The position numbers and the translations under genes are program-made. Positions 1-7,511 of a stretch of 32,335 nucleotides of DNA are shown piece by piece; positions within the stretch are counted from its first letter, which is position 1; each line of letters begins with the position of its first letter. Origin of the DNA: an uncultured Chloroflexota bacterium (GTDB lineage: Bacteria > Chloroflexota > Anaerolineae > UBA4142 > SHND01); the NCBI GenBank assembly GCA_937870825.1, contig CALMZO010000118.1:1-32335 (forward strand). Direction: 5' to 3'. The notes beneath the pieces are model-generated. The model was not told the origin of the DNA, made no database searches, and saw only the letters and a program-made list of their open reading frames with translations.

Positions 1-100
1 CGTCAAAATCGGCGCGCCAACGCATGTGCGCGAGCCACGGCTCGATTTGTTGTTCCAACGCGCGTTCGATTTCGGGAATTTCAGAAACAGGTGAATTCAC
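1..100 (-). CDS. Partial unknown protein, N-terminus only
   Basis: An open frame on the minus strand runs off the left edge. A GTG at 98-100 gives a start reading MNSPVSEIPEIERALEQQ, continuing with a Trp-rich stretch (PWLAHMRWRADFD). No clear Shine-Dalgarno sequence precedes it. It lies just downstream of the terminator that closes the carboxypeptidase gene, so it may have its own promoter. The visible 33 residues are too few to assign a family. The start is uncertain, and a more upstream TTG is possible but would fall inside the terminator. Confidence 0.35.
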   Translation of the reverse strand, partial: MNSPVSEIPEIERALEQQIEPWLAHMRWRADFD

Positions 101-124
101 AGCGGGAGGAAAAAATTCGCGGCG

Positions 125-160
125 CAAAAAAATATCGCCGAACTACATGGCGGCGATATT
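125..160 (-). terminator. Intrinsic terminator after the M32 carboxypeptidase
   Basis: A perfect 10-bp stem AATATCGCCG (131-140) / CGGCGATATT (151-160) with a 10-nt loop is followed, on the minus strand, by a T-run (complement of the A-run 126-132). It lies about 20 bases after the carboxypeptidase stop codon. Confidence 0.85.
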
Positions 161-181
161 ATATGCTTGCTCGTTACGCGG

Positions 182-1708
182 TCATAATTCGTACAACTCT
201 CCATATTTTCCGTGCAGATACGCAATGTATGGTTGGATGTTTAGCCCTTCGCCCGTCGCGCGTTGGATGATTTCATTGGGCAAAAATTTCGCGCCGTGCG
301 CGTAAATGTTTTGTTGCAGCCAACCGCGCAAGGTGGAAAATTCGCCGCGTCGAATTTGTTCGGGAATGTTGGGATGCGCGCGTAAGGCGGCGTCGAAAAA
401 CTGCGCGCTCAAAATGTTGCCGAGTGTGTATCCTTGAAACGCGCCGCCGATTTGTCCGCCGTACCAATGCACATCTTGCATCACGCCTTGCGAAAGATTC
501 GGCGGCGTTGCGCCTACATCGCGCGTAATCGTTTCATCCCACGCGTCGGGCAAATCACGAATCGCCAATTTGCCTTCGAGCATTTGCAATTCAAATTCAA
601 AACGCATCATCACGTGCAAATTGTACGTCACTTCGTCGGCATCGGTGCGAATGAGCGAGGGTTCCACTTTGTTGACCGCGCGATAAAAGGTGTCGAGCGA
701 AACATTTTGAAACTGCGACGGGAACGCGGCTTGCAATTTCGGATAAAAATATTCCCAGAAATTTTTGCTGCGCGCGACGAGATTTTCCCACAAGCGCGAT
801 TGCGATTCGTGTACGCCTGACGATGTTCCTTCTGCGAGCATGGTGCGTTCGAGCGCGCGCGCGTGCCCCTGTCCGTACATTGCGTGTCCCGCTTCGTGAA
901 TCGTGGAAAAGAACGCTTCGCTCCAATCGTACTCTTTCACGCGCGTGGTGATACGCACATCGCCGATGGAAAAATGCGTCATGAACGGATGCGCGGTTTT
1001 GTCCTGGCGTCCGCGTGTTAAATCGTAACCGAGCTGCTGCGCGACATCGAGCGCGAATTTCAACTGCTGCGCTTCGGGGAAAAATTGACGAATGCACGAA
1101 TCGTCGGCAGGCGGCTGTGACGTGATGGCGCGCACAATCGGACGCAATTGTTCGCGCAACTCGCCAAACACGCGCCGAATATCGGCGGCGGACATTTGCG
1201 GGTCACCCAAATCAATCAACGCGTCGGCGATGTGGTGTGGCGAATTTACATCGTTCGCCGAACCGTTTGGAAAAAAGGAAGAATACTCGCGCGAGAGGTC
1301 GAGAATTTTTTCGAGCCAAGGAAGGACCGCGTGAAAATCCGATTGCGGGCGCGCCTTGACCCATGTGTTGTACGACAACGCTTGCGTTTCCGTTTGCCGC
1401 GCGACAAATTCCGACGGCACGCGCGTCTTTTTCAGGTACTCGCGCCGCGCGACTCGAATCAAGCTCGCGTCGTCGGAATCGTACGGCAAACTTGCTTCGT
1501 ACTCTTTTACATCGTCGAGCAGGTGTCCGATTTCGTCGGTGGTAAATTTTTCGTGCGCGAGCGAAAAAAGTGTTCCCAATTGCTGGGCGCGCGCTTCCGC
1601 GCCGCCCGGCGGCATGTACGTTTCTTGGTCCCACGAGAGAACATACGCCGCCATCTGCAAATCATGAACGATGGCGAGTTTTTGTTTGAGGTCGAGAAAT
1701 TTGTCCAT
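182..1708 (-). CDS. Carboxypeptidase Taq, M32 family metallopeptidase
   Basis: A cytoplasmic zinc carboxypeptidase of about 508 residues, the usual length of the M32 family (T. aquaticus and P. furiosus enzymes). It removes C-terminal residues from peptides. The zinc motif HEAGH sits in TIHEAGHAMYGQGH, and downstream family blocks such as ESQSRLWENLVARS and SLIRTDADEVTYNLH carry the third ligand and substrate-binding residues. The N-terminus LKQKLAIVHDLQMAAYVLSWDQ with the PPGGAEARA block is typical. The ATG at 1706-1708 was chosen because it begins the family N-terminus (MDKFLDLK). The frame stays open upstream, but that part overlaps the divergent promoter region. There is no signal peptide and no Shine-Dalgarno sequence, and an extended -10 box lies just upstream. 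Confidence 0.95.
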   Translation of the reverse strand: MDKFLDLKQKLAIVHDLQMAAYVLSWDQETYMPPGGAEARAQQLGTLFSLAHEKFTTDEIGHLLDDVKEYEASLPYDSDDASLIRVARREYLKKTRVPSEFVARQTETQALSYNTWVKARPQSDFHAVLPWLEKILDLSREYSSFFPNGSANDVNSPHHIADALIDLGDPQMSAADIRRVFGELREQLRPIVRAITSQPPADDSCIRQFFPEAQQLKFALDVAQQLGYDLTRGRQDKTAHPFMTHFSIGDVRITTRVKEYDWSEAFFSTIHEAGHAMYGQGHARALERTMLAEGTSSGVHESQSRLWENLVARSKNFWEYFYPKLQAAFPSQFQNVSLDTFYRAVNKVEPSLIRTDADEVTYNLHVMMRFEFELQMLEGKLAIRDLPDAWDETITRDVGATPPNLSQGVMQDVHWYGGQIGGAFQGYTLGNILSAQFFDAALRAHPNIPEQIRRGEFSTLRGWLQQNIYAHGAKFLPNEIIQRATGEGLNIQPYIAYLHGKYGELYEL

Positions 1709-1719
1709 AGCGGTTGGAG

Positions 1720-1728
1720 ATTGTATCA
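1720..1728 (-). promoter_or_regulatory. Extended -10 promoter of the carboxypeptidase gene
   Basis: The minus strand reads TGATACAAT, a TGn-TACAAT extended -10 box, ending 11 bases before the ATG at 1708. No good -35 is visible. The leader would be very short and lacks a Shine-Dalgarno sequence. Confidence 0.45.
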
Positions 1729-1748
1729 CAAAAATTTTTTGCATCCTC

Positions 1749-1779
1749 TTGACTCTCCTGTTGCTGGATGGTGTATAGT
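1749..1779 (+). promoter_or_regulatory. MerR-type promoter with 19-bp spacer
   Basis: TTGACT (1749-1754) and TATAGT (1774-1779) are separated by 19 bp, the overlong spacer typical of promoters activated by MerR-family regulators, which untwist the DNA to align the boxes. The spacer holds an imperfect dyad (CTCTCC ... GGATGG). The next gene is a MerR regulator, which suggests autoregulation. Confidence 0.65.
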
Positions 1780-1785
1780 AATCAA

Positions 1786-1816
1786 GACCTTCAAGTCTCC
1801 GGAGACTTTGAAGGTC
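1786..1816. repeat. Near-perfect palindrome in the merR leader
   Basis: GACCTTCAAGTCTCC is followed directly by GGAGACTTTGAAGGTC, its reverse complement plus one extra T. The transcript start predicted from the upstream promoter is at about 1786, so the RNA would begin with a loopless hairpin ending just before the Shine-Dalgarno sequence AGAGGA. It could be a second operator, a translational control hairpin or a dispersed repeat. Confidence 0.7.
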
Positions 1817-1829
1817 AGAGGAAATGAAC

Positions 1830-2681
1830 ATGTTCAAAATCGGAGAATTTTCGCGGCTCGCCCAAGTGCCAATCAAAACGCTGCGGTATTACGACGAAGT
1901 GGGGTTGTTGAAACCCGCGCAGGTGGACAAGTTCACCGACTATCGTTATTACCGCGCGGAACAATTGGCGCGCCTCAATCGCATTCTCGCGTTCAAAGAT
2001 TTGGGGTTTACGCTCGAAGAGGTGGCGCGCCTCCTCGACGAAAATGTTTCCCCGGAACAACTGCGCGGGATGCTGCGATTCAAGGAAGCCGAAATTCGTG
2101 AACGGGTGGAGGAAGAACAAGCGCGGCTCGCACGCGTGCGTGCGCGGCTGCGGTTAATCGAACAGGAGAATCAAATGCCAAATCTCGAAGTGGTGATTAA
2201 AAAAATTCCGGCGCAACGTGTGGCGGCGATTCGTTCCATCATTCCAAACTATGCGGCGCAAGGAATGTTATGGGGTGAACTGGACGCGTATCTCGCGCAA
2301 AAACAAGTCTCGCCGAACGGCGCATGCTTTGCCGTGTATTACGATACGGAATATCGCGAGCGTGATGTGGATGTCGAGGTGTGCGAACCCATCAACGCGA
2401 ATGTTTCTGCAAACGGCAAGGTCAAGGTGTACGAATTGCCCACGCTCCATCAAGTGGCTGCCGTTTTGCATCGCGGCGGTTTTGAAAATATCAGCGAATC
2501 GTACTCGCAACTTTTGCAGTGGATTGGCGCGAATGGGTTTCGCATTGTGGGACCCAATCGCGAAGTGTATCTGCGCGCGGTCGTTTCACCCGAATTGCTC
2601 GCCAAATATCCGAGCGAATATGTGACGACGAACGAAGCGGAACGTTTGACCGAAATTCAGTTTCCCATTGAAAAAGCATAA
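1830..2681 (+). CDS. MerR-family transcriptional regulator with GyrI-like effector domain
   Basis: The 283-residue protein has an N-terminal winged helix (FKIGEFSRLAQVPIKTLRYY, then DEVGLLKP) and a coiled-coil dimerisation helix (about 80-115, rich in RARL and EEEQ). A C-terminal GyrI-like/BmrR-type effector-binding domain (about 120-283) follows. Regulators of this type (BmrR, TipA class) bind hydrophobic or cationic small molecules and activate promoters with 19-bp spacers; one such promoter lies directly upstream. The ATG at 1830 is preferred because AGAGGA lies 7 bases before it; an ATG at 1824 would add two residues and is too close to that site. The target besides itself is unknown. The divergent carboxypeptidase is a candidate. 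The gene ends at a terminator shared with lysK. Confidence 0.92.
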   Translation: MFKIGEFSRLAQVPIKTLRYYDEVGLLKPAQVDKFTDYRYYRAEQLARLNRILAFKDLGFTLEEVARLLDENVSPEQLRGMLRFKEAEIRERVEEEQARLARVRARLRLIEQENQMPNLEVVIKKIPAQRVAAIRSIIPNYAAQGMLWGELDAYLAQKQVSPNGACFAVYYDTEYRERDVDVEVCEPINANVSANGKVKVYELPTLHQVAAVLHRGGFENISESYSQLLQWIGANGFRIVGPNREVYLRAVVSPELLAKYPSEYVTTNEAERLTEIQFPIEKA

Positions 2682-2683
2682 AC

Positions 2684-2715
2684 AAAAACAGGGCGGCAAG
2701 TGCCGCCCTGTTTTT
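2684..2715. terminator. Bidirectional terminator between merR and lysK
   Basis: A 15-bp stem, AAAAACAGGGCGGCA (2684-2698) / TGCCGCCCTGTTTTT (2701-2715), has A- and T-runs on both sides and serves two convergent genes. The 3' end touches the lysK stop codon (TGA, 2715-2717). Confidence 0.92.
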
Positions 2716-3785
2716 CATGGGTTTGCGGCAAGTGTTTCCAAAACCTGCACCAACACCTCCACCGCGTTATCGTACTCGTTCAAATCAATATGCTCGTTCG
2801 GCGTGTGGTCGAGATTGGAATCGCCGGGTCCGTAGGTGACGATGGGACAATTCCAAAACGGACCGACGACATTCATATCACTTGTGCCCGTCTTGAGCGT
2901 AAAGCCCGGTGTCCCCCCCTCCTCACGAATCGCGGAAAGGAACGCGCGCACGAGTGCGTTGTTTTTGTCCGCGCGATACGCGGGCGTTTCGGTGTCAAAT
3001 TGGATTTGCGCGTCGCCTGCCATTGCCAAAATTTTTGCTTCCAATTCCGCGACGGTGACGTCCAATGGCAACCGCAGACCAATCACCAAACGCGCGAGTT
3101 CGTGCAAGCCGTCATTTTCGGAAAACATTCCGCGCAGCGTGGGGTCAAGTTTGTCGAAAATTTTTTGTTTGCCCGTGTTAAATTCATCGGCAAAATTTTT
3201 TACGCGCAGCCAAAATTCCACCGCGTCTTCATTCGCGCTGCGCGCTTGTCCCGCGCTGTGCGCGTTGTCACGCGTCAACCTATATTCGAGCCACAGCGAA
3301 CCTTTGTAACCGAGCGTCACACGGTCCCAACCGCTCGGTTCGCCGACGATGGCGAAATGGGGTTTGTATTGCGTTTTCGCAAAATGCGCGCCCTTGCTCG
3401 TCGGACATTCTTCTTCCACCGCGCCGACGACGACAATTCGCCAACCGTTTCGTACATCCACGCGCGCCGCCGCCGACGCAAACGCGCATAATGGACCTTT
3501 TGCATCCACCGCGCCGCGTCCGTACAACAAATCGCCGTCGCGTCGAACATCAATGAAACCGGGATGCGTGTCAATGTGTCCCAGCAGTACGATTTCCTTA
3601 ACCCCCTCTTCTTGTAAAGGAGAGGGCTGGGGTGAGGTTACACCAACCGCATTCCCCGCCTCATCCCGAAACGCGTCCAGTCCCGCGTCGTTCATCCACG
3701 CGACGAGATAATCCACCGCGTCGCGTTCTTGGTACGACGGCGAATAAATTTTCAACAGTCCTTCGAGTAAATCGCGCGAATTCAT
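2715..3785 (-). CDS. lysK: [LysW]-lysine hydrolase (M20 family), last step of lysine synthesis
   Basis: A 356-residue M20/ArgE-like metallopeptidase that releases lysine from the gamma-carboxyl of the LysW C-terminal Glu. Metal-site motifs are visible: GHIDTHPG (His and Asp, about 69-76), GRGAVDAKGP (bridging Asp), VGAVEEECPTSKGA (catalytic Glu pair), IVGEPS and a C-terminal His in NLDHTPNEH. LysK rather than ArgE or DapE is inferred from the other LysW genes in the window. The ATG at 3783-3785 overlaps the upstream stop codon as ATGA, supporting that start over an in-frame upstream ATG and implying translational coupling. Residues about 50-62 (SPQPSPLQEEG) are an in-frame insertion of a dispersed repeat just before the first metal motif; the family normally has a short turn there. 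The activity could extend to LysW-ornithine. Confidence 0.93.
   Translation of the reverse strand: MNSRDLLEGLLKIYSPSYQERDAVDYLVAWMNDAGLDAFRDEAGNAVGVTSPQPSPLQEEGVKEIVLLGHIDTHPGFIDVRRDGDLLYGRGAVDAKGPLCAFASAAARVDVRNGWRIVVVGAVEEECPTSKGAHFAKTQYKPHFAIVGEPSGWDRVTLGYKGSLWLEYRLTRDNAHSAGQARSANEDAVEFWLRVKNFADEFNTGKQKIFDKLDPTLRGMFSENDGLHELARLVIGLRLPLDVTVAELEAKILAMAGDAQIQFDTETPAYRADKNNALVRAFLSAIREEGGTPGFTLKTGTSDMNVVGPFWNCPIVTYGPGDSNLDHTPNEHIDLNEYDNAVEVLVQVLETLAANP
3600..3640. repeat. Dispersed palindromic repeat inserted in lysK
   Basis: The minus strand holds CCTCACCCCAGCCCTCTCC followed by an AGAGGGGG arm. It encodes TSPQPSPLQEEG in frame. Relatives occur at 24921-24968 (lysW leader) and 29432-29490 (inside cysS), sharing the CCTCACCCC and CTCTCC/GGAGAGG cores. 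Confidence 0.75.
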
Positions 3786-4192
3786 GGGGTCAAAATAAAA
3801 TCGCCCAGATGCGAGCATCCTTCAATGACCAGCGCGTCATTTTCGACGCGCGCCGTTTTGCAATCTACAACGGCGGGTGTGGAATTGGCATCCGCTTGAA
3901 ATGCCTCCCGCAATACACATTTGGAACCATCTCGCACAACAGAAAATTGTCGCGTCACGTTGTTTGGTTCTTGAACGGTGAGGGAGGTGAGTGTACAAGA
4001 TTGAAAGGCGAGGACAAAACAATCGGCGGCGCGACGCGCGGCATCTGCATCATTTGCGCGCAGTGGGTTTCCGCTCAAGGCGATTCTGCCGCAAAAGGTC
4101 TCGAACGTTACGGGCGTCATCACGCGCGGAGAATTTTCACCGCACGAACCCAGACCGAAAAGCATCAACGCCAAACAAAACAATCGCGTCAT
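3782..4192 (-). CDS. Small predicted lipoprotein, unknown function
   Basis: A 136-residue protein with an N-terminal hydrophobic segment and lipobox LGSC (residues 14-17), so probably lipid-anchored to the outer face of the membrane. The mature part holds several Cys residues (in FETFCGR, ADCFVLA, QSCTLTS, SKCVLRE, VVDCKTA, EGCSHLG) that could form disulfides. No family is recognised. Its ATG overlaps the stop of the homoisocitrate dehydrogenase gene (ATGA), and its own stop overlaps the lysK start in the same way, so it is translationally coupled inside a lysine operon. Nothing in its sequence links it to lysine synthesis; it may be a passenger or a sensor-like surface protein. Confidence 0.8.
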   Translation of the reverse strand: MTRLFCLALMLFGLGSCGENSPRVMTPVTFETFCGRIALSGNPLRANDADAARRAADCFVLAFQSCTLTSLTVQEPNNVTRQFSVVRDGSKCVLREAFQADANSTPAVVDCKTARVENDALVIEGCSHLGDFILTP

Positions 4193-5178
4193 AAATTTTC
4201 AATAATTGCGCGCGTCATTTCATCCATACTCGCGCTGCCGCCCAAATCGCGCGTTCTCATACCGCGTTCTATCACGGTATTCACCGCGCGGCGCACACGC
4301 GCTGCCGCCTCTTCCCATTCCAAATAGTCCAACATCATCGCGGCGGACAAAATCGCGCCGAGGGGATTCGCAACGCCTTGACCCGCAATATCGGGCGCGG
4401 AACCGTGAACGGGTTCAAAGACGCCGTGCCGTGTGCCGATGTTGCCCGAAGGCGCGACGCCGAGTCCGCCAATCAACGCGCTCGCTTCGTCGGACAAAAT
4501 ATCGCCAAATAAATTTGTGGTGACGATGACATCAAAATGTTGCGGGTCTTGAATCAAACGCATCGCCATCGCATCCACGAGCATCTCTTGTGTTTCGACA
4601 TCAGGAAATTCGCGCGCGACGTTGAAACACGTTTCACGGAACAACCCATCCGTGAGTTTGAGAACGTTCGCCTTGTGTACGACGGTGACCTGTTTCTTGC
4701 GAGCGCGTGCCATTTCAAACGCGACGCGCGCGATGCGTTCCGACGCGCGTTTTGTAATGACGCGTTCGGCAATCATCGTTTCCGCGTCTTCTGCGCGTTC
4801 GCGTCCCGCGTACAGTCCTTCGGTGTTTTCGCGCACGATGAGCAAATCCACATTCTGCCGCGAAAATTCTCCCGGCAGCGATTTCACGGGGCGCAGGTTC
4901 GCGTACAGCGCGAGCGATTGGCGCATTGCCAAAATCGGACTGCGATACCCCTCGACGCGCGTCATGGGTGATGACGTTGCGCCGAACAAGGTCGCGTCGC
5001 ACGCTTGCACAATTTCGATCGTCGCGTTCGGAATCGCGTCGCCCGTTTTTTGAAAATATTCAAAGCCCGCGTGCGCGTAAACAAATTCCAAATCGAGCTG
5101 CAATGCTTGCAGTACGCGCTGCGCGGCGGGAATGACCTCTTGCCCAACGCCGTCGCCGGCAATGATGCAGATTCGCAT
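4189..5178 (-). CDS. hicdh: Homoisocitrate dehydrogenase (isocitrate/isopropylmalate dehydrogenase family)
   Basis: A 329-residue NAD-dependent beta-decarboxylating dehydrogenase that converts homoisocitrate to 2-oxoadipate. It has the family blocks [75 protein letters not shown] and [19 protein letters not shown], with the Mg-binding Asp residues. LYANLRP with RENTEGLY is closest to T. thermophilus homoisocitrate dehydrogenase and archaeal relatives rather than LeuB, and the lysU/lysK neighbours support this. The ATG at 5176-5178 starts the true N-terminus ([10 protein letters not shown]). An upstream in-frame ATG would add 21 residues encoded entirely by the short tandem repeats that fill the gap to lysU. 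Confidence 0.93.
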   Translation of the reverse strand: MRICIIAGDGVGQEVIPAAQRVLQALQLDLEFVYAHAGFEYFQKTGDAIPNATIEIVQACDATLFGATSSPMTRVEGYRSPILAMRQSLALYANLRPVKSLPGEFSRQNVDLLIVRENTEGLYAGRERAEDAETMIAERVITKRASERIARVAFEMARARKKQVTVVHKANVLKLTDGLFRETCFNVAREFPDVETQEMLVDAMAMRLIQDPQHFDVIVTTNLFGDILSDEASALIGGLGVAPSGNIGTRHGVFEPVHGSAPDIAGQGVANPLGAILSAAMMLDYLEWEEAAARVRRAVNTVIERGMRTRDLGGSASMDEMTRAIIENL

Positions 5179-5182
5179 GGCT

Positions 5183-5270
5183 CGCTGATGGCTGATAGCG
5201 GATAGCAGATAGCAGATAGGAGAACGGAGATTGCCATTCACTATCAGCCATTCGCCATCTGCTATTCGCC
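5183..5270. repeat. Heptamer-type tandem repeats between lysU and homoisocitrate dehydrogenase
   Basis: Degenerate units such as GCAGATA (twice in a row), GCTGATA and GCGGATA are followed by inverted counterparts (CTATCAGCC, CATCTGCTATTCGCC), so the array can fold on itself. It spans the intergenic gap and supplies the TAG stop of lysU. Confidence 0.8.
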
Positions 5271-5789
5271 GCCTTTGACCTCGGGCATCGGCAAATTTTC
5301 CGCGCCGAATTTTTTTCGCAGCATTGGAATCAAGCCGCCGCTTTCGATGATGTGTACGAGAGAGGGCGACAACGGGGGAAAATCGAACATGCCCGCGCGC
5401 GCGTGAATTTGGTGCGCGTCGAGGTCGAGCGTAATCGTTTCGCCGTGTTCAATCGCGTCCACCGCGTCGGGGCAAACAATCGGCAGCAATCCGTTGTTGA
5501 CCGCATTGCGAAAATAAATGCGCGCGAACGATTTCGCAATTATCGCGGTGACGCCCGCGTGTTTCAACGCGCTCACCGCTTGCTCGCGCGAAGAACCGTT
5601 GCCCCAATTTTTGCCGCCGACGATGATGTCGCCGCGCTGTACGCCGCGCGCAAAACTTGGGTCCAAATCTTCGAGGGCGTGTTTCGCTTGCTCGTTCGGG
5701 TCCGTGACAGTGTAAGTATATTTGCCGGGGAAAATTACGTCGGTGTTGACGTTATCGCCGTATTTCCAGACGTTGCCGGTGAGTTTCAT
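5262..5789 (-). CDS. lysU: Homoaconitase small subunit (LysU)
   Basis: A 175-residue swivel-domain subunit of the homoaconitase/isopropylmalate isomerase family. It pairs with LysT (about 8 kb away, 13998-15332) to interconvert homocitrate and homoisocitrate through homoaconitate. Motifs seen: [19 protein letters not shown], the phosphate/substrate loop [13 protein letters not shown], and [20 protein letters not shown]. They resemble T. thermophilus LysU, and the company of lysine genes makes LeuD less likely, although dual specificity is known in this family. The ATG is at 5787-5789. It is separated from the upstream methyltransferase by a 58-bp tandem-repeat tract and from the next gene by another. 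The final residues and stop codon run into the downstream repeat. Confidence 0.92.
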   Translation of the reverse strand: MKLTGNVWKYGDNVNTDVIFPGKYTYTVTDPNEQAKHALEDLDPSFARGVQRGDIIVGGKNWGNGSSREQAVSALKHAGVTAIIAKSFARIYFRNAVNNGLLPIVCPDAVDAIEHGETITLDLDAHQIHARAGMFDFPPLSPSLVHIIESGGLIPMLRKKFGAENLPMPEVKGGE

Positions 5790-5847
5790 AATTGGAAATT
5801 GGAGATTGGAGATTAGAGATTGGGTGATTGGGTGATTGGGTACTTTG
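5790..5847. repeat. Short tandem repeats upstream of lysU
   Basis: The plus strand has units of GGAGATT/GAGATTA followed by three copies of GTGATTGG or close variants. No Shine-Dalgarno sequence for lysU is visible within it. Confidence 0.75.
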
Positions 5848-6663
5848 CTAACTTGCGATAAACATTCCCACCGCTTTCGTAATGTGGAACGCGCCGCGCG
5901 TGTTTATTTCGTGTTGGACGCGGGCGCGAAATTCCTCAATGAGCGTTTCGGGGAATTGTTCGCGTGTGAATGGCGCGCCCGAGAGAACGTACGCGACGAG
6001 CGGCTCGGTTTCGGTAACACGTAAATGATTTTCTTGTTCAACGCGTGCGACATGTTCAAAATGCCTTGCCAATTTCGCCCCGCCGTTTTCCAATCCAAAT
6101 TCGCCGATGTAACGATGCGCGTCAGGCGCGGGTTCGCCCAAGCTTTCGGCAACGAGGGCGTCAAGTTCGCGCAAGTGTTTCGCGCCATTCGTCGCCGCGT
6201 AGAATTTTCCGCCGCGTTTCAGCACATGCCGAATCTCGGCAAGCGCGCGATGCAAATCGGGAATGTGATAAAGCATGTGATTGGCGAAAATGCCGTCGAA
6301 GGATTGGGCTGCGAATGGCAAGTGCTGCGCGTCACAGTTGAGAAACGAGAAGCGAGTTGCGCCATATAACGGCGCGCCGGGAAATTTTTGTTGAACGGTT
6401 TGCGCCATCCCAAATGAAAAATCGCTCAGCGTAATTTTCCAACCGTCCGGAATTTTCTCGCGCACGCGTTCCCACAGCGCGCCACTGCCGCAGCCGATTT
6501 CCAATACGCGCGCGTTGTTTGGCAATTCAACCTGTTTGAACAACCAATCGTGAAAGTGTTCGGACGCGGTGCTGAATTTTTCATGCAAGGCGATGCGCGC
6601 GTCGAGATTCGCGCTCGTGGCGTATTGCTCGCGGACAAAGGTTTTGTCACCGATTCGACACAT
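5848..6663 (-). CDS. Class I SAM-dependent methyltransferase
   Basis: A 271-residue Rossmann-fold methyltransferase (Methyltransf_11/25 type). Motif I is VLEIGCGSGALW (about 53-64), motif II ends in LSDFS, and a post-I block reads CDAQHLPFAAQSFDGIFANH with YHIPDLHRAL as motif IV. The N-terminal block (FVREQYATSANLDARI) resembles small-molecule methyltransferases of the UbiE/arsenite type, but the substrate cannot be told. The ATG at 6661-6663 overlaps the end of the upstream HEPN-like gene by 17 bases, suggesting co-transcription. It lies upstream of lysU in the same direction; no role in lysine synthesis is implied. Confidence 0.9.
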   Translation of the reverse strand: MCRIGDKTFVREQYATSANLDARIALHEKFSTASEHFHDWLFKQVELPNNARVLEIGCGSGALWERVREKIPDGWKITLSDFSFGMAQTVQQKFPGAPLYGATRFSFLNCDAQHLPFAAQSFDGIFANHMLYHIPDLHRALAEIRHVLKRGGKFYAATNGAKHLRELDALVAESLGEPAPDAHRYIGEFGLENGGAKLARHFEHVARVEQENHLRVTETEPLVAYVLSGAPFTREQFPETLIEEFRARVQHEINTRGAFHITKAVGMFIAS

Positions 6664-7501
6664 GTCTATACTTCAATATCCTTTGAGAAAAATGGTCGTC
6701 GAAGAAACTCATGAAACTATTTAGTCCTTGTGACATCGTTGCCAAGAGCAAATCGAGGTCGAATCTGTCATGTAGATATGCTTTTAGGATGCCCTCGTCG
6801 GTTTCATAGAAGCCCAAATCAATCGAGCTAAAATGAGTAATGTAATCTCTGATGTCTCTCAGCTGATTGAACCACTCCATTTCTGTTTTGATAAACTCTT
6901 TCATCTTTGCATCTCCAATCTCACCATCTTTATGAGATTCTTTGGTAATAAATTTTGCAAAAAGTGTAAAACTATGGAATGTTCTGGAGTTTGGACCGTA
7001 CATCAAATGTACCAAAGTCGTAATAGTGTCCAGCAAACTACGAAGCGTGAAAAGAATGTTGCTGATTTCAGACTTAAGTTGGTAGACTTCTTCGTTTGCG
7101 GAAAAGGAGGTTTGATTAGCACGCGGTAGTTTCTTTTTTGTCTTGACAAAGCCAAGATGAATAGCCGCTTGAAGTAATTCAGCACGAGTTATGGATAGTT
7201 GCAGAGAGTACCTCTTATCAGAAATCGCTCGTGAAACTATTGGAAAATATGCATTAGCAGGGATCAGGTTTGCGATATACTGACCCTTTGTTTCCATGTA
7301 GTAATAAATCCCCGAATACTGTTTGAGATAATCGGAATTATAGAGCGCTTCACCAATCTTTGGGAGTGCATCTGGAAGGGCTGGCATTGACCAACTAACC
7401 ATCTTATCTGCGGAGACTGTCTTGTAACCGCGAAATTTCGCGGGAAGAGCGCGTCGTATTTCTTCGAGTTGGGCTTTGTTTTTTACTAATCGAAAGTCCA
7501 C
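6647..7501 (-). CDS. Unknown protein with HEPN-like motif, AT-richer than neighbours
   Basis: A mostly helical protein of about 284 residues with no family I recognise firmly. The C-terminal third contains EMEWFNQLRDIRDYITHFSS, where RDYITH fits the R-x4-H motif of HEPN domains (Cthe_2314-like or MAE_28990-like families), found in toxins and RNA-processing nucleases; this is inference. The start chosen is GTG at 7499-7501, preceded by AGGAAGG with a 5-base gap and placed 10 bases after the udp stop. The frame stays open upstream, but that part lies inside udp. The gene is clearly richer in A+T and in AAA, ATT and TTT codons than the GCG-rich flanking genes, suggesting acquisition from elsewhere. 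Confidence 0.75.
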   Translation of the reverse strand: MDFRLVKNKAQLEEIRRALPAKFRGYKTVSADKMVSWSMPALPDALPKIGEALYNSDYLKQYSGIYYYMETKGQYIANLIPANAYFPIVSRAISDKRYSLQLSITRAELLQAAIHLGFVKTKKKLPRANQTSFSANEEVYQLKSEISNILFTLRSLLDTITTLVHLMYGPNSRTFHSFTLFAKFITKESHKDGEIGDAKMKEFIKTEMEWFNQLRDIRDYITHFSSIDLGFYETDEGILKAYLHDRFDLDLLLATMSQGLNSFMSFFDDHFSQRILKYRHVSNR

Positions 7502-7511
7502 AAGATCCTTC

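Noticed and set aside
434-2101. Long open frames opposite the carboxypeptidase gene
   Set aside because: They are antisense to a well-conserved enzyme, have no family motifs, and arise from the GCG/CGC-rich codon bias.
5179-5241. N-terminal extension of homoisocitrate dehydrogenase
   Set aside because: It is encoded by tandem repeats and has no counterpart in the family; the start at 5178 fits the family N-terminus.
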